A DNA stretch of 64,000 nucleotides, from NCBI RefSeq assembly GCF_002116905.1, contig NZ_CP015118.1, positions 4,464,001 to 4,528,000 on the forward strand, given 5' to 3'. A model generated the notes under the pieces. The model did no database searches, was not told the origin of the DNA, and saw only the letters and a program-made list of their open reading frames with translations. This document shows, one piece after another, positions 33,871-41,724 of the stretch. This DNA is from Piscinibacter gummiphilus. GTDB taxonomy: Bacteria; Pseudomonadota; Gammaproteobacteria; Burkholderiales; Burkholderiaceae_C. Positions within the stretch are counted from its first letter, which is position 1, and every line of letters begins with the position of its first letter. A program made the translations under genes and the position numbers.

Positions 33871-34852
33871 CGTCGCCTCCGCTGGCAAGCATGATCTGGC
33901 CTTCGTCGGCCAGGCGACGGACGATCTTCAGCATTTCCTTCTGCTCGGCTTCCACTTCGCTCACGCGCACCGGGCCGCGGCTCTCGAGGTCCTCGCGCAG
34001 CGTCTCGGCGGCACGGCTGGACATGTTGCGGAACACCTTCTCGCGCATCTCCGGCGTGGCGCCCTTGAGCGCGATGATCAGCGACTCGGACTGCACTTCC
34101 TTCAGCAGCGTCTGGATGCCCTTGTCGTCGAGCTTCTCCAGGTCGTCGAACGTGAACATGTTGTCCATGATCTTCTGGGCCAGCTCGTTGTCGGCCTCGC
34201 GGATGTAGTCGAGCACCGAGGTCTCGATGCTGCCGCCCATCAGGTTGATCATCTCCGCCGCGGTCTTCACGCCGCCGAGCGACGCCTTGCGCAGCTTGTC
34301 GCCACCGGCGAGCACCTTGCTCATCACTTCGTTGAGGTCCTTCAGCGCGGCCGGCTGGATGCCGTCGAGCGTGGCGATGCGCACCAGCACTTCGTTGCGC
34401 TGGCGTTCGGTGAAACACTTCAGCACCGACGACGACTGGTCGAAGTCGAGGTGCACGAGGATGGCGGCCACGATCTGCGGGTGTTCGTTGCGCAGCAGCT
34501 CGGCCACCGAGCCGGCGTCCATCCACTTGAGGCTCTCGATGCCGCTGATGTCGCCGCCCTGCAGGATGCGGTCGATCAGCAGGTTGGCCTTGTCGTCGCC
34601 GAGCGCCTTGCGCAGCACCGACTTCACGTACTCGTCGGTGTCGGTCACGAGCATGCTCGACTCCGAGGCCTCGGCGGCGAAGCGCTCCAGCACCACGTCC
34701 ACGCGCTCGCGCGGGATGGACTTCATCTTGGCGATGGTCTCGCCGAGCGCTTGCACTTCCTTCGGCGACAGCAGCTTGAAGACCTCGGAGGCTTCTTCCT
34801 CTCCGAGCGACATCAGCAGGATGGCTGAATCTTCGAGTCCCTTGGTGTCCAT
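33857..34852 (-). CDS. fliG: flagellar motor switch protein FliG
   Basis: 331 residues with three helical domains. The middle-domain EHPQ motif is present (NEHPQIVAAIL), and the C-terminal domain contains LKGATPEMREKVFRNMSSRA with charged residues for torque transfer to MotA. FliG joins FliF to FliM. It follows fliF with 15 bases between them. Confidence 0.97.
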   Translation of the reverse strand: MDTKGLEDSAILLMSLGEEEASEVFKLLSPKEVQALGETIAKMKSIPRERVDVVLERFAAEASESSMLVTDTDEYVKSVLRKALGDDKANLLIDRILQGGDISGIESLKWMDAGSVAELLRNEHPQIVAAILVHLDFDQSSSVLKCFTERQRNEVLVRIATLDGIQPAALKDLNEVMSKVLAGGDKLRKASLGGVKTAAEMINLMGGSIETSVLDYIREADNELAQKIMDNMFTFDDLEKLDDKGIQTLLKEVQSESLIIALKGATPEMREKVFRNMSSRAAETLREDLESRGPVRVSEVEAEQKEMLKIVRRLADEGQIMLASGGDDEFL

Positions 34853-34867
34853 GGCGTGGGGCTCCGA

Positions 34868-36541
34868 TCAGGCGGTTTCGCCGTTGACCCAGCCGCGCAC
34901 GATGTTCGCGACGGCGGCAGGGTTGTCCTTGGCGAAGGCGCGGGCGCCGTCGAGGTGGGCGCTGACGCGCGGGGCCTCGATCTGCGTGAGCTTGGTCTCC
35001 TCGATGGCCGGCAGCACTTCGTCGTCGGCCACCACGTCGAGGTTGGCGCCCTTGGTCTCCTTCTCCACATTGGCGGCCTTCAGCGCCGGACGGATCAGGC
35101 CGAACACGATGGCCAGGGCGACGACGGCCAGGGCCGTGGGGACGGCGGCGGCGCGCAGCAGGTCGAGCGTCTGCGGTTGCTTCCAGAACGGCGTGTTGTC
35201 GACGGCGACCGGCTCCACCTTGAACGGGGCGTTGATCACCTTGACCGAGTCGCCTCGCTTCTCGTTGTAGCCGACGATCTCGCGCACGAGGGTCTCGAGC
35301 TTGGCCAGTTCTTCCGGCGTGAGCGGCACCGTGGTGGTCTTGCCCTTCGCGTCGGTCTTGGTCTGGTGGTTCACGACCACGGCGGCATTGATGCGGCGCA
35401 CGGTGCCGGTGGCGTTGCGGGTCACGCGCACGGTCTTGTCGACCTCGTAGTTCGTGACAGCGTCCTTGCGGCTCGTGCTGTTCGTGGCACCGCCACCCTG
35501 GGCGGTCTGCAGGGGCTGCGAGGCGCCGGTCAGCGGCGCGGTGGCGGCGATCGGGGGCTGGTTGGACGTGGCGCCCGGGATGCCGGTGGCGCCGGTGCCG
35601 TTCTGGCCGGTCTGTTCGGTGCGCTGCATGCTGCGCACGGCGGCTTCGGCGTTTTCACCCTGGTTCGGGCGGAACTCTTCCGAGGTGGATTCGACACGCG
35701 AGAAGTCGACGTCGGCGGTGACCTGGGCACGCAGGTTGTCGCGGCCCACCACCGGGTCGAGGATCTCGAGGATGCGCTTGTTGAACGTGGACTCGATCTG
35801 GGCGACGTACTGCAGCTGCTGGGCGTCGAGGCCGGCGGCGTTCTCTTCGGGGGAGCCCGACAGCAGCGCGCCGGTCTGGTCCAGCACGCTCACGGCCTTC
35901 GGATTCAGTTCGGGCACGCTGCTCGACACCAGGTGCACGATGCCGGCCACTTGGGCGCGGTCGAGCGTGCGGCCGGGGAACAGCGTGAGCATCACCGAGG
36001 CGCTGGGCTTCTGCTGTTCGCGGAAGAAGCCGTTCTGGTTCGGCAGGGCGAGGTGGACACGGGCGTTCTGCACCGAGGCCATCGACGTGATCGAGCGGGT
36101 CAGTTCGCCTTCGAGGCCGCGCTGGAAGGTGAGGCGTTCCTGGAACTGGGTCTGGCCGAACTTGGCGCCGTCCATCAATTCGAAGCCCACCACGGAGCCC
36201 TTCGGCAGGCCCTGCGAGGCGAGCTTCAGGCGCAGGTCGTGGACGCTGGCGGACGGCACGAGGATGGCGCCGCCACCCTCGGAGTACTTGTAGGGCACGC
36301 CCATCGACGACAGCTGGGAGATGATGGCCCCGCCGTCCTTGTCGGACAGGTTGGCGTACAGCACCTTGTAGTCACCCTGGCTGCTCCACAGCGTGATGGC
36401 GGCCAGCACGGCGACCAGGGCGGCGACACCCAGGCCCAGGCTCACGCGGCTCTTGACCGGCAGCGCAGCCAGGCGCGCACCGAACCCGGGGGCGGCGGGA
36501 ACCAGCGTGGTCGGTTGGGCCAGGGCGACGGCGTTGTCCAT
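34868..36541 (-). CDS. fliF: flagellar MS-ring protein FliF
   Basis: 557 residues. A first membrane helix lies at about 28-48 and a second at about 440-465. Between them are the ring-building motifs with LYANLSDKDGGAII and the signature KGSVVGFELMD. The C-terminus (KVNGETA-like, WVNGETA at the very end) is the FliG-binding tail. FliF forms the MS-ring and starts basal-body assembly. It is the first gene of the fli operon on this strand. Confidence 0.97.
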   Translation of the reverse strand: MDNAVALAQPTTLVPAAPGFGARLAALPVKSRVSLGLGVAALVAVLAAITLWSSQGDYKVLYANLSDKDGGAIISQLSSMGVPYKYSEGGGAILVPSASVHDLRLKLASQGLPKGSVVGFELMDGAKFGQTQFQERLTFQRGLEGELTRSITSMASVQNARVHLALPNQNGFFREQQKPSASVMLTLFPGRTLDRAQVAGIVHLVSSSVPELNPKAVSVLDQTGALLSGSPEENAAGLDAQQLQYVAQIESTFNKRILEILDPVVGRDNLRAQVTADVDFSRVESTSEEFRPNQGENAEAAVRSMQRTEQTGQNGTGATGIPGATSNQPPIAATAPLTGASQPLQTAQGGGATNSTSRKDAVTNYEVDKTVRVTRNATGTVRRINAAVVVNHQTKTDAKGKTTTVPLTPEELAKLETLVREIVGYNEKRGDSVKVINAPFKVEPVAVDNTPFWKQPQTLDLLRAAAVPTALAVVALAIVFGLIRPALKAANVEKETKGANLDVVADDEVLPAIEETKLTQIEAPRVSAHLDGARAFAKDNPAAVANIVRGWVNGETA

Positions 36542-36591
36542 GGGTGTTTCGTTTCAGGCAATGGCGGGCACAGGCCCTCCGGATGAAACGG

Positions 36592-36615
36592 ATTATTCGG
36601 AAACTTGAGGGGGCC
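36592..36615 (-). promoter_or_regulatory. candidate flagellar promoter upstream of fliF
   Basis: On the minus strand CCCTCAAGTTTCCGAATAAT has an AATAAT -10-like element and the CTCAAGTTT motif, about 51 bases before the fliF start. CTCAAGTTT recurs before flhB and the flanking pattern recurs before fliL. The regulator (for example FlhDC or sigma-28) cannot be decided here. Confidence 0.35.
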
Positions 36616-36678
36616 GGATCGGCCGAACAGCCGACCAAACCCCCGTCAGTTCCCAGCACCCCTTGATACAGATTTCCC

Positions 36679-36706
36679 TAAAGTCACACCATCCCACGGC
36701 CGAGCC
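36679..36706 (+). promoter_or_regulatory. candidate sigma-28 promoter of fliE
   Basis: TAAAG, 15 bases, GCCGAGCC resembles the sigma-28 pattern (TAAAG...GCCGATAA) and lies 33 bases before the fliE start codon. Same spacing as the candidate before the first MCP gene. Confidence 0.4.
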
Positions 36707-36739
36707 CTGTGCCCGGCCCTCAGCTTCCGGAGCCCATCC

Positions 36740-37075
36740 ATGGACGTGACCCTCAAACCCTTCAATTTCGCCCAGGCCGCGGCCCGGGCGGGGCTGGGCG
36801 TGGACGGCATGCCGCTGGCCAACCGCAACACGGCGGCCACCCAGGTCAAGGGACCGGGCTTCCAGCAGGAGCTGACCAAGGCGCTCCGGGGCGTCAGCGA
36901 CACCTACAACGACGCCAGCGAGATGCAGCGGCAGGTGCAGCTGGGCAACCCGACGGTGAGCCTGGAAGAGACCATGGTCACCATGCAGAAGGCGCAGATC
37001 GGGTTCCAGGCGACCATGCAGGTGCGGAACAAGCTGGTCTCGGCTTATTCCGAGATCATGAACATGACGGTGTGA
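36740..37075 (+). CDS. fliE: flagellar hook-basal body complex protein FliE
   Basis: 111 residues. FliE joins the MS-ring to the rod. The C-terminal half holds the family pattern (VSLEETMVTMQKAQIGFQAT then QVRNKLVSAYSEIMNM). It is divergent from fliF, with the promoters of both lying in the 198-base gap. The ATG at 36740 gives the standard N-terminus; upstream in-frame starts lack support. Confidence 0.96.
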   Translation: MDVTLKPFNFAQAAARAGLGVDGMPLANRNTAATQVKGPGFQQELTKALRGVSDTYNDASEMQRQVQLGNPTVSLEETMVTMQKAQIGFQATMQVRNKLVSAYSEIMNMTV

Positions 37076-37081
37076 CGCACG

Positions 37082-38257
37082 TCACACTCCTTCGCTGTCA
37101 TCCCGGCGAAGGCCGGGATCCTGCACAGTGTTCGGAGGCACGGGGTCCCGGCCTTCGCCGGGATGACGGGAGATGGGAATCTCCTCCGGCACCGCCGTCC
37201 GCTCCACGATGTACAGGTCCCACACGGCCATGAACATGGCCGCGATGACCGGCCCGATCACGAAGCCGTTCAGCCCGAAGATGGCCATGCCGCCCAGCGT
37301 GGAGATCAGCACCACGTAGTCGGGCATCTTGGTGTCCTTGCCCACGAGCACCGGGCGCAGCACGTTGTCGACCAGGCCGATCACCAGCACCCCGTAGGCG
37401 ATCAGGATCACGCCCTTGGCCACCGCCCCGGTGACGAGGAAGTAGATGGCGACCGGCGCCCAGATCAGGCCCGCACCCACCGCCGGCAGCAGCGACAGGA
37501 AGGCCATCAGCACCGCCCACAGCAGCGCGGCGTGGATGCCGAGGAACGCGAACGCGATGCCGCCGAGCGCCCCCTGGGCGATGGCCACCAGCACGTTCCC
37601 CTTCACGGTGGCCCGCACCACGGTCGCGAACTTCTGCGACAGCTCGCGCTTGTGGGCGTCGTTGAGCGGCACGGCCTCGCGGATGCGGCGCGACAGCGCG
37701 CCGCCGTCGCGCAGCAGGAAGAACATCAGGTACAGCATCACGAAGAAGCTGACGACCAGGTCCAGCGTGTTCTGCCCGATGGCGAGCGCCTGGGCGCCCA
37801 CGAACTGGCCGATCTGCTGAAGGCTGGCAGTGAGCTTGGCCTGGAGCTCGGCGAGGTTGCCGAGGCCGGCGCGGTCGAGGAGCGACGTGACCCAGGTGGG
37901 CAGCGCGTCGTAGACCTGGGCGAAGTACAGCGGGAAGTTCAGCTCGCCGCTCTGGGTGCGGGCGTAGACCGTGGCGGCCTCGCGCACGAGCGCCCCGGTG
38001 ATCATCACCGTGGGGATGATCACGATCACGAGGATCAGCGCCAGCGTGACGAGCGCCGCGGGCGTCCGCCGACCGCCCAGCTTGGGCACGAGGCGCCGGT
38101 GGACGGGGGAGAACAGGATCGCCATCACGACCCCCCAGAACACCGCGCCGAAGAACGGCACGAGGATCCATCCGAAGCCGATCGTCACGGCGATCAGCAG
38201 CAGGATGAAGGTGCGGGATTCCAGCCGGGTGGACCTCGGAGGGCGGGGTTCAGTCAT
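37082..38257 (-). CDS. AI-2E family transporter (PerM/TqsA-like) with repeat-derived C-terminus
   Basis: 391 residues with about eight hydrophobic segments. The family includes TqsA (autoinducer-2 exporter) and PerM; the substrate here is unknown. The central region around residue 230 (VAIAQGALGGIAFAFLGI) and IYFLVTGAVAKGVIL are typical. After residue about 362 the family sequence ends; the last about 28 residues (SRHPGEGRDPVPPN, then QDPGLRRDD) are encoded by the dispersed inverted repeat at 37097-37167, so the native stop was probably lost or displaced. Confidence 0.9.
   Translation of the reverse strand: MTEPRPPRSTRLESRTFILLLIAVTIGFGWILVPFFGAVFWGVVMAILFSPVHRRLVPKLGGRRTPAALVTLALILVIVIIPTVMITGALVREAATVYARTQSGELNFPLYFAQVYDALPTWVTSLLDRAGLGNLAELQAKLTASLQQIGQFVGAQALAIGQNTLDLVVSFFVMLYLMFFLLRDGGALSRRIREAVPLNDAHKRELSQKFATVVRATVKGNVLVAIAQGALGGIAFAFLGIHAALLWAVLMAFLSLLPAVGAGLIWAPVAIYFLVTGAVAKGVILIAYGVLVIGLVDNVLRPVLVGKDTKMPDYVVLISTLGGMAIFGLNGFVIGPVIAAMFMAVWDLYIVERTAVPEEIPISRHPGEGRDPVPPNTVQDPGLRRDDSEGV
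37097..37167. repeat. dispersed REP-like inverted repeat, copy 4 (full), inside a coding region
   Basis: GTCATCCCGGCGAAGGCCGG and the inverted arm CCGGCCTTCGCCGGGATGAC flank about 31 bases. It lies after fliE and inside the 3' end of the AI-2E-type gene, where both arms are translated (RHPGEGRDP and GLRRDD). Confidence 0.9.
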
Positions 38258-38293
38258 GGGGCCGGATGGTAACCCGTGCCCCCGGTGCCCCCG

Positions 38294-39256
38294 TCAGTTG
38301 GACAGAATCGTGAAGAGCTCCTGCCGGGTGACCGGATCCTGGAAGTACTTGTCGTGCAGCGGGCGCATCTTCGTGACGAGCGGGCCGTAGTCCTTCATCG
38401 TCGCGAACTCGGAGCCCTGCTTGGTGGCCGCGGCGCGGGCCGAGTCCACCTTGGCCTTCCACAGCTGGCGCATCTTCACCGCGGATTGCTGGCCGGCTTC
38501 CTTGAACGCCTTGCGGTCGGCTTCGGACAGCTTCTTCCACAGAGGCACCGAGATCACGAGCACCTCGGGGCTCACCGTGTGGTTCGACAGGTAGACGTAC
38601 TTGGCGACGGCCATGTGGCCGGCCGACTCGTACGACGGCAGGTTGTTCTCGGCGCAGTCGATCTTGCCGCTCTTGAAGGCGTCGAGCACTTCCTTGTACG
38701 GGATCACGACGGGGGTCATGCCCATCAGCTTGGTCATCTCGATCGCCGTCTCGGACTGCTGCACGCGGATGCGCAGGCCCTGGAAGTCGCTCGCCTGCTT
38801 GACGGGCCGGTTGCAGTAGAGGTGGCGGGCGCCCCCGTCGTACCAGCCGAGCACGATGTAGCCCGCGGCCTCGAGCTTGACCTCGAACTGGTCGCCCAGC
38901 TTGCCGTCGAGCAGGCGGAACATGTGCTCGGAGTCTCGGAACACGAACGGCAGCGTCAGCACCTTCGCGGCCGGCGCGGCCTCGGCGACCGGGTTCAGGC
39001 TGAACTCGGCGAGGTCGATCTCGCCCTGCTTGAGCATCTGGACGGCCTTCGGCTGGTCGCCCAGCACGGCATTCGAGAAGACCTTGACCTTGTAGCGGCC
39101 GCCGGTCTGCTTCGCGATCGCCTCGGCGAACCCCTCCAGGGCGACGGTGACGGGGTAACCTTCGGGATGGATGTTCCAGGCGCGGAGTTCGGTCTGGGCC
39201 TGCACCGAAGACGTGGCGGCGAGCGCCAGCAGGAGAGTCGCGAGATGCCGTTTCAC
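38294..39256 (-). CDS. TRAP transporter solute-binding protein (DctP family)
   Basis: 320 residues. A Sec signal peptide at residues 1-20 (cleavage after VQA) leads to the DctP fold; the arginine for carboxylate binding sits in LRIRVQQSETAIEMTKLMG, and GEIDLAEFSLN and KVYSNAVLG-like KVFSNAVLG are typical. It should capture an organic acid in the periplasm. The start is a GTG with an upstream AAAGGG ribosome site. No dctQ or dctM gene lies beside it. Confidence 0.9.
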   Translation of the reverse strand: MKRHLATLLLALAATSSVQAQTELRAWNIHPEGYPVTVALEGFAEAIAKQTGGRYKVKVFSNAVLGDQPKAVQMLKQGEIDLAEFSLNPVAEAAPAAKVLTLPFVFRDSEHMFRLLDGKLGDQFEVKLEAAGYIVLGWYDGGARHLYCNRPVKQASDFQGLRIRVQQSETAIEMTKLMGMTPVVIPYKEVLDAFKSGKIDCAENNLPSYESAGHMAVAKYVYLSNHTVSPEVLVISVPLWKKLSEADRKAFKEAGQQSAVKMRQLWKAKVDSARAAATKQGSEFATMKDYGPLVTKMRPLHDKYFQDPVTRQELFTILSN

Positions 39257-39488
39257 AGGGCCCTTTCAGGTGCGGGAAGTCTTGTCTGTCGTCGCACAAC
39301 AGCGGGCGATTCTGTGCGCCTGTTCTCGCTCCAGCCCGAGGGTTTTCCCGTGATTTCGGGGGGAAAGTCCGGGAAAACGAGAACTATGTCGTCCGACGAC
39401 CGAATCGGGTCCCACGTGGGATCACCCTGAGCCCCTCACGCTGCACGGGCGTTCACAATTGCCCTTCCGTTCCACGCCCCACCCCGCC

Positions 39489-40250
39489 ATGCGCCTGCCC
39501 GCCCTGCTGACCGCCTCGCTCCTCGCCGCCGTGTCGCCGGCCCGTGCCGAGTACTGCGCCGACCAACCCTGGCAGGCACTCGGTGCCGCCTACGGCCACG
39601 CCCGCCTGCCCGACCAGATCGAGGACCAGTGGGTGCGCTGCCAGGCCCTGCCCCGCTCGCCCGGCCAGGCCGCGGTCGCACTCGTCTATCCGGGCCCGGG
39701 CGTGGCCATGCCGGCGAACCCCGGCGATCCGCTGCCCGGCTACGTGGCCGAGCTGCTGCTGGTCGACGTGGCGAGCGGCCGCGTGCTCGCACGCCAGACG
39801 TCGCAGAGGGACGTGCAGGCCGACGGCACCGTGCTGACCGGTCTCGAGATCGACCCCGAACCGCTGGCCCTCGCCCCGCGCGTGCGCAGCGTGGGGCTGC
39901 GGCTGCAGCACGGCGGGGTGGTCCCCGAGAAGCTCGCGTCGCGCGAGACACTCACGCTCTATGCCATCGAGGGCACGTCGCTGCGCCGCGTGGTGGACCG
40001 GCTCACCATCTGGTCCGTCCGCGGCGAGTGGGACACGAAGTGCGCCGGCACGTTCACCGAGGCCCGCACGACGATGAAGGTGGCGCCGGGCGCCGGCAAG
40101 GGCTGGGCCGACCTCGTGCTGCGCCGGACCGAGGACCATCGCACCGCCCGGCTCCAGGGCAAGGCGTGCGTGGACCGCAAGGCCGCGCCGGTCGTGCGCC
40201 AGACGGCGCTGCGCTACGACGGCGAGGTCTATCCGGTGCCGGCCCCATGA
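39489..40250 (+). CDS. secreted protein of unknown function
   Basis: 253 residues. A clear signal peptide (MRLPALLTASLLAAVSPARA) is followed by a mature part with two Cys-containing regions (YCADQPWQALG and DTKCAGTFTEAR) and no membrane helix. It resembles hypothetical periplasmic proteins of the order, but I cannot name a family. The stop overlaps the next start as ATGA, coupling it to the DUF2459 gene. Confidence 0.65.
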   Translation: MRLPALLTASLLAAVSPARAEYCADQPWQALGAAYGHARLPDQIEDQWVRCQALPRSPGQAAVALVYPGPGVAMPANPGDPLPGYVAELLLVDVASGRVLARQTSQRDVQADGTVLTGLEIDPEPLALAPRVRSVGLRLQHGGVVPEKLASRETLTLYAIEGTSLRRVVDRLTIWSVRGEWDTKCAGTFTEARTTMKVAPGAGKGWADLVLRRTEDHRTARLQGKACVDRKAAPVVRQTALRYDGEVYPVPAP

Positions 40251-40993
40251 CCTGGCACACCCCGTTCCGCGTGCTGGGCCTGACGGTGCTCGGGTTCGTC
40301 TCCGCGGTGCTGCTCTACCTCGGCACGGCCTTCGGCCTCGCGCTGATCCCCGGGCGGCCCGTCCCGCCGCCCGACCATGCCGAGGCCTACGTGGTCTCGA
40401 ACGGCGTGCACACCGACCTCGTGCTGCCGGTGCGTGGCGGTCCCGTCGACTGGGCCACGGTGTTCCCTCCGTCGCACTTCCCGTCGATGCCGCCGGACAC
40501 CGCGTACGTGGCCGTGGGCTGGGGCGACCGCGAGTTCTACCTGCACACGCCGGAGTGGAAAGACCTGACAGCGCGCCGCGCGTTCGGCGCGCTGTCAGGC
40601 ACCGGGCGCACGCTGCTGCACGTCACCTGGCTGCGGCCCGGCGAGCTGGGCCGCAGGGCCTGGCGACTGCCGCTGGACACCGCGGGGCACGAGGCGCTCG
40701 CGCGGCACATCCGCGCATCCCTCGCCCCGGACGCCGACGGCCGCGCCGTGCCGGTGGCCGGCGCCCACTACGGTCGCGTCGACGCGTTCTTCGAGGCGCG
40801 CGGCGCCTACGACCTCTTCACCACGTGCAACACGTGGACCGGCCGCGCGCTGCGCGAGGCCGGCGTGCCCGTGGGGCCATGGACCCCGTTCGCACCGAAC
40901 GTGGTGTGGCACCTCATGCCGCTCGACGCCACGGTGCCCGATACAGCCACACGGGCCGGCCGTCGGGGCAACGGAACGTCGCGGTCGGCGTGA
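40247..40993 (+). CDS. DUF2459 (TIGR02117-like) membrane-anchored protein
   Basis: 248 residues. A membrane helix lies at about 10-32. The following domain has VVSNGVHTDLVLPV near residue 45, GWGDREFYLHTPEW near 85 and TTCNTWTGRALREAG near 190, as in DUF2459. A conserved Cys/His pattern (HTD and CNTW) hints at a hydrolase or peptidase-like fold, which is an inference. The 3' end overlaps the convergent methyltransferase gene by 80 bases, so the last about 26 residues may be a poorly conserved tail. Confidence 0.8.
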   Translation: MTWHTPFRVLGLTVLGFVSAVLLYLGTAFGLALIPGRPVPPPDHAEAYVVSNGVHTDLVLPVRGGPVDWATVFPPSHFPSMPPDTAYVAVGWGDREFYLHTPEWKDLTARRAFGALSGTGRTLLHVTWLRPGELGRRAWRLPLDTAGHEALARHIRASLAPDADGRAVPVAGAHYGRVDAFFEARGAYDLFTTCNTWTGRALREAGVPVGPWTPFAPNVVWHLMPLDATVPDTATRAGRRGNGTSRSA

Positions 40994-41660
40994 GCCCCGG
41001 GGCCTCGAACTCGAGGCTCGCGAGCCACGCGCCCGGCCGGAGTTCGGCCGCGGCCTTCTCGATCGCGCGGGGCATGCTCTCGGGCCGCTGGAACAGGTAG
41101 ACGAGGTCGTGCGTCGACCAGTCGGCGCGCCAGATGTCGGCGCGGCGCACACGCGCAGGCACCCCTTGCAGCCGGCAGCGCAGGGCACAAAGCAGCGTGA
41201 GCGGCCAGCTCCATTCGAGGCCGTCGAGTCGCGCATCGGGGTACGCCGCATGCAGTTCGCGCAAGCCGTCGCCGAGGCCGCAGCCTGCGTCCATCACGCG
41301 GGCACCGACCGGCAAGGGAGCGAGTGCCGCGAGCCCCTGCAGCGCACCGCGCGGCGTCGGGAACACCGGCGCATCGCGCCACGCATGCACCGGGTACAGC
41401 GCGAAGACGGCCGCAAGCGGGAACAGCCACGCCCAGGCGGGCACCCCCGCGGCGAGGCCCGAGGCCAGCAACGACAGCGGGAACCCGAGCGCGATGAAGA
41501 CGGACCGCCAGCGCGTGCTGCCGAAGAGCGCACAGCAGGCGCCCAGCGCGGCGGCCAGCAGCAGCGCGACCCACGCGGGCGCGCCGGCGACCTGGTGCAG
41601 CCCGAGGTACAGGACCCAGGTGGCCGCCCAGGTCAGCAGGGCCGGGAGCGGCCAGATCAT
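40914..41660 (-). CDS. membrane-associated class I SAM-dependent methyltransferase
   Basis: 248 residues. Three to four hydrophobic segments occupy residues 1-95, then a Rossmann-like methyltransferase domain begins with RVMDAGCGLGDGLREL (motif I, D-x-G-x-G). The strand LDGLEWSW gives the acidic residue for ribose binding, and YLFQRPESMPR follows. The substrate is unknown; lipid or quinone-like targets are possible because of the membrane part. It overlaps DUF2459 by 80 bases tail to tail. Confidence 0.75.
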   Translation of the reverse strand: MIWPLPALLTWAATWVLYLGLHQVAGAPAWVALLLAAALGACCALFGSTRWRSVFIALGFPLSLLASGLAAGVPAWAWLFPLAAVFALYPVHAWRDAPVFPTPRGALQGLAALAPLPVGARVMDAGCGLGDGLRELHAAYPDARLDGLEWSWPLTLLCALRCRLQGVPARVRRADIWRADWSTHDLVYLFQRPESMPRAIEKAAAELRPGAWLASLEFEAPGLTPTATFRCPDGRPVWLYRAPWRRAA

Positions 41661-41724
41661 GCGGGGAAAACGAGGCGGGGCATGGGGCGATTGTCACCCG
41701 GGCCCCGCCGCCCCGCGGCCGGCG

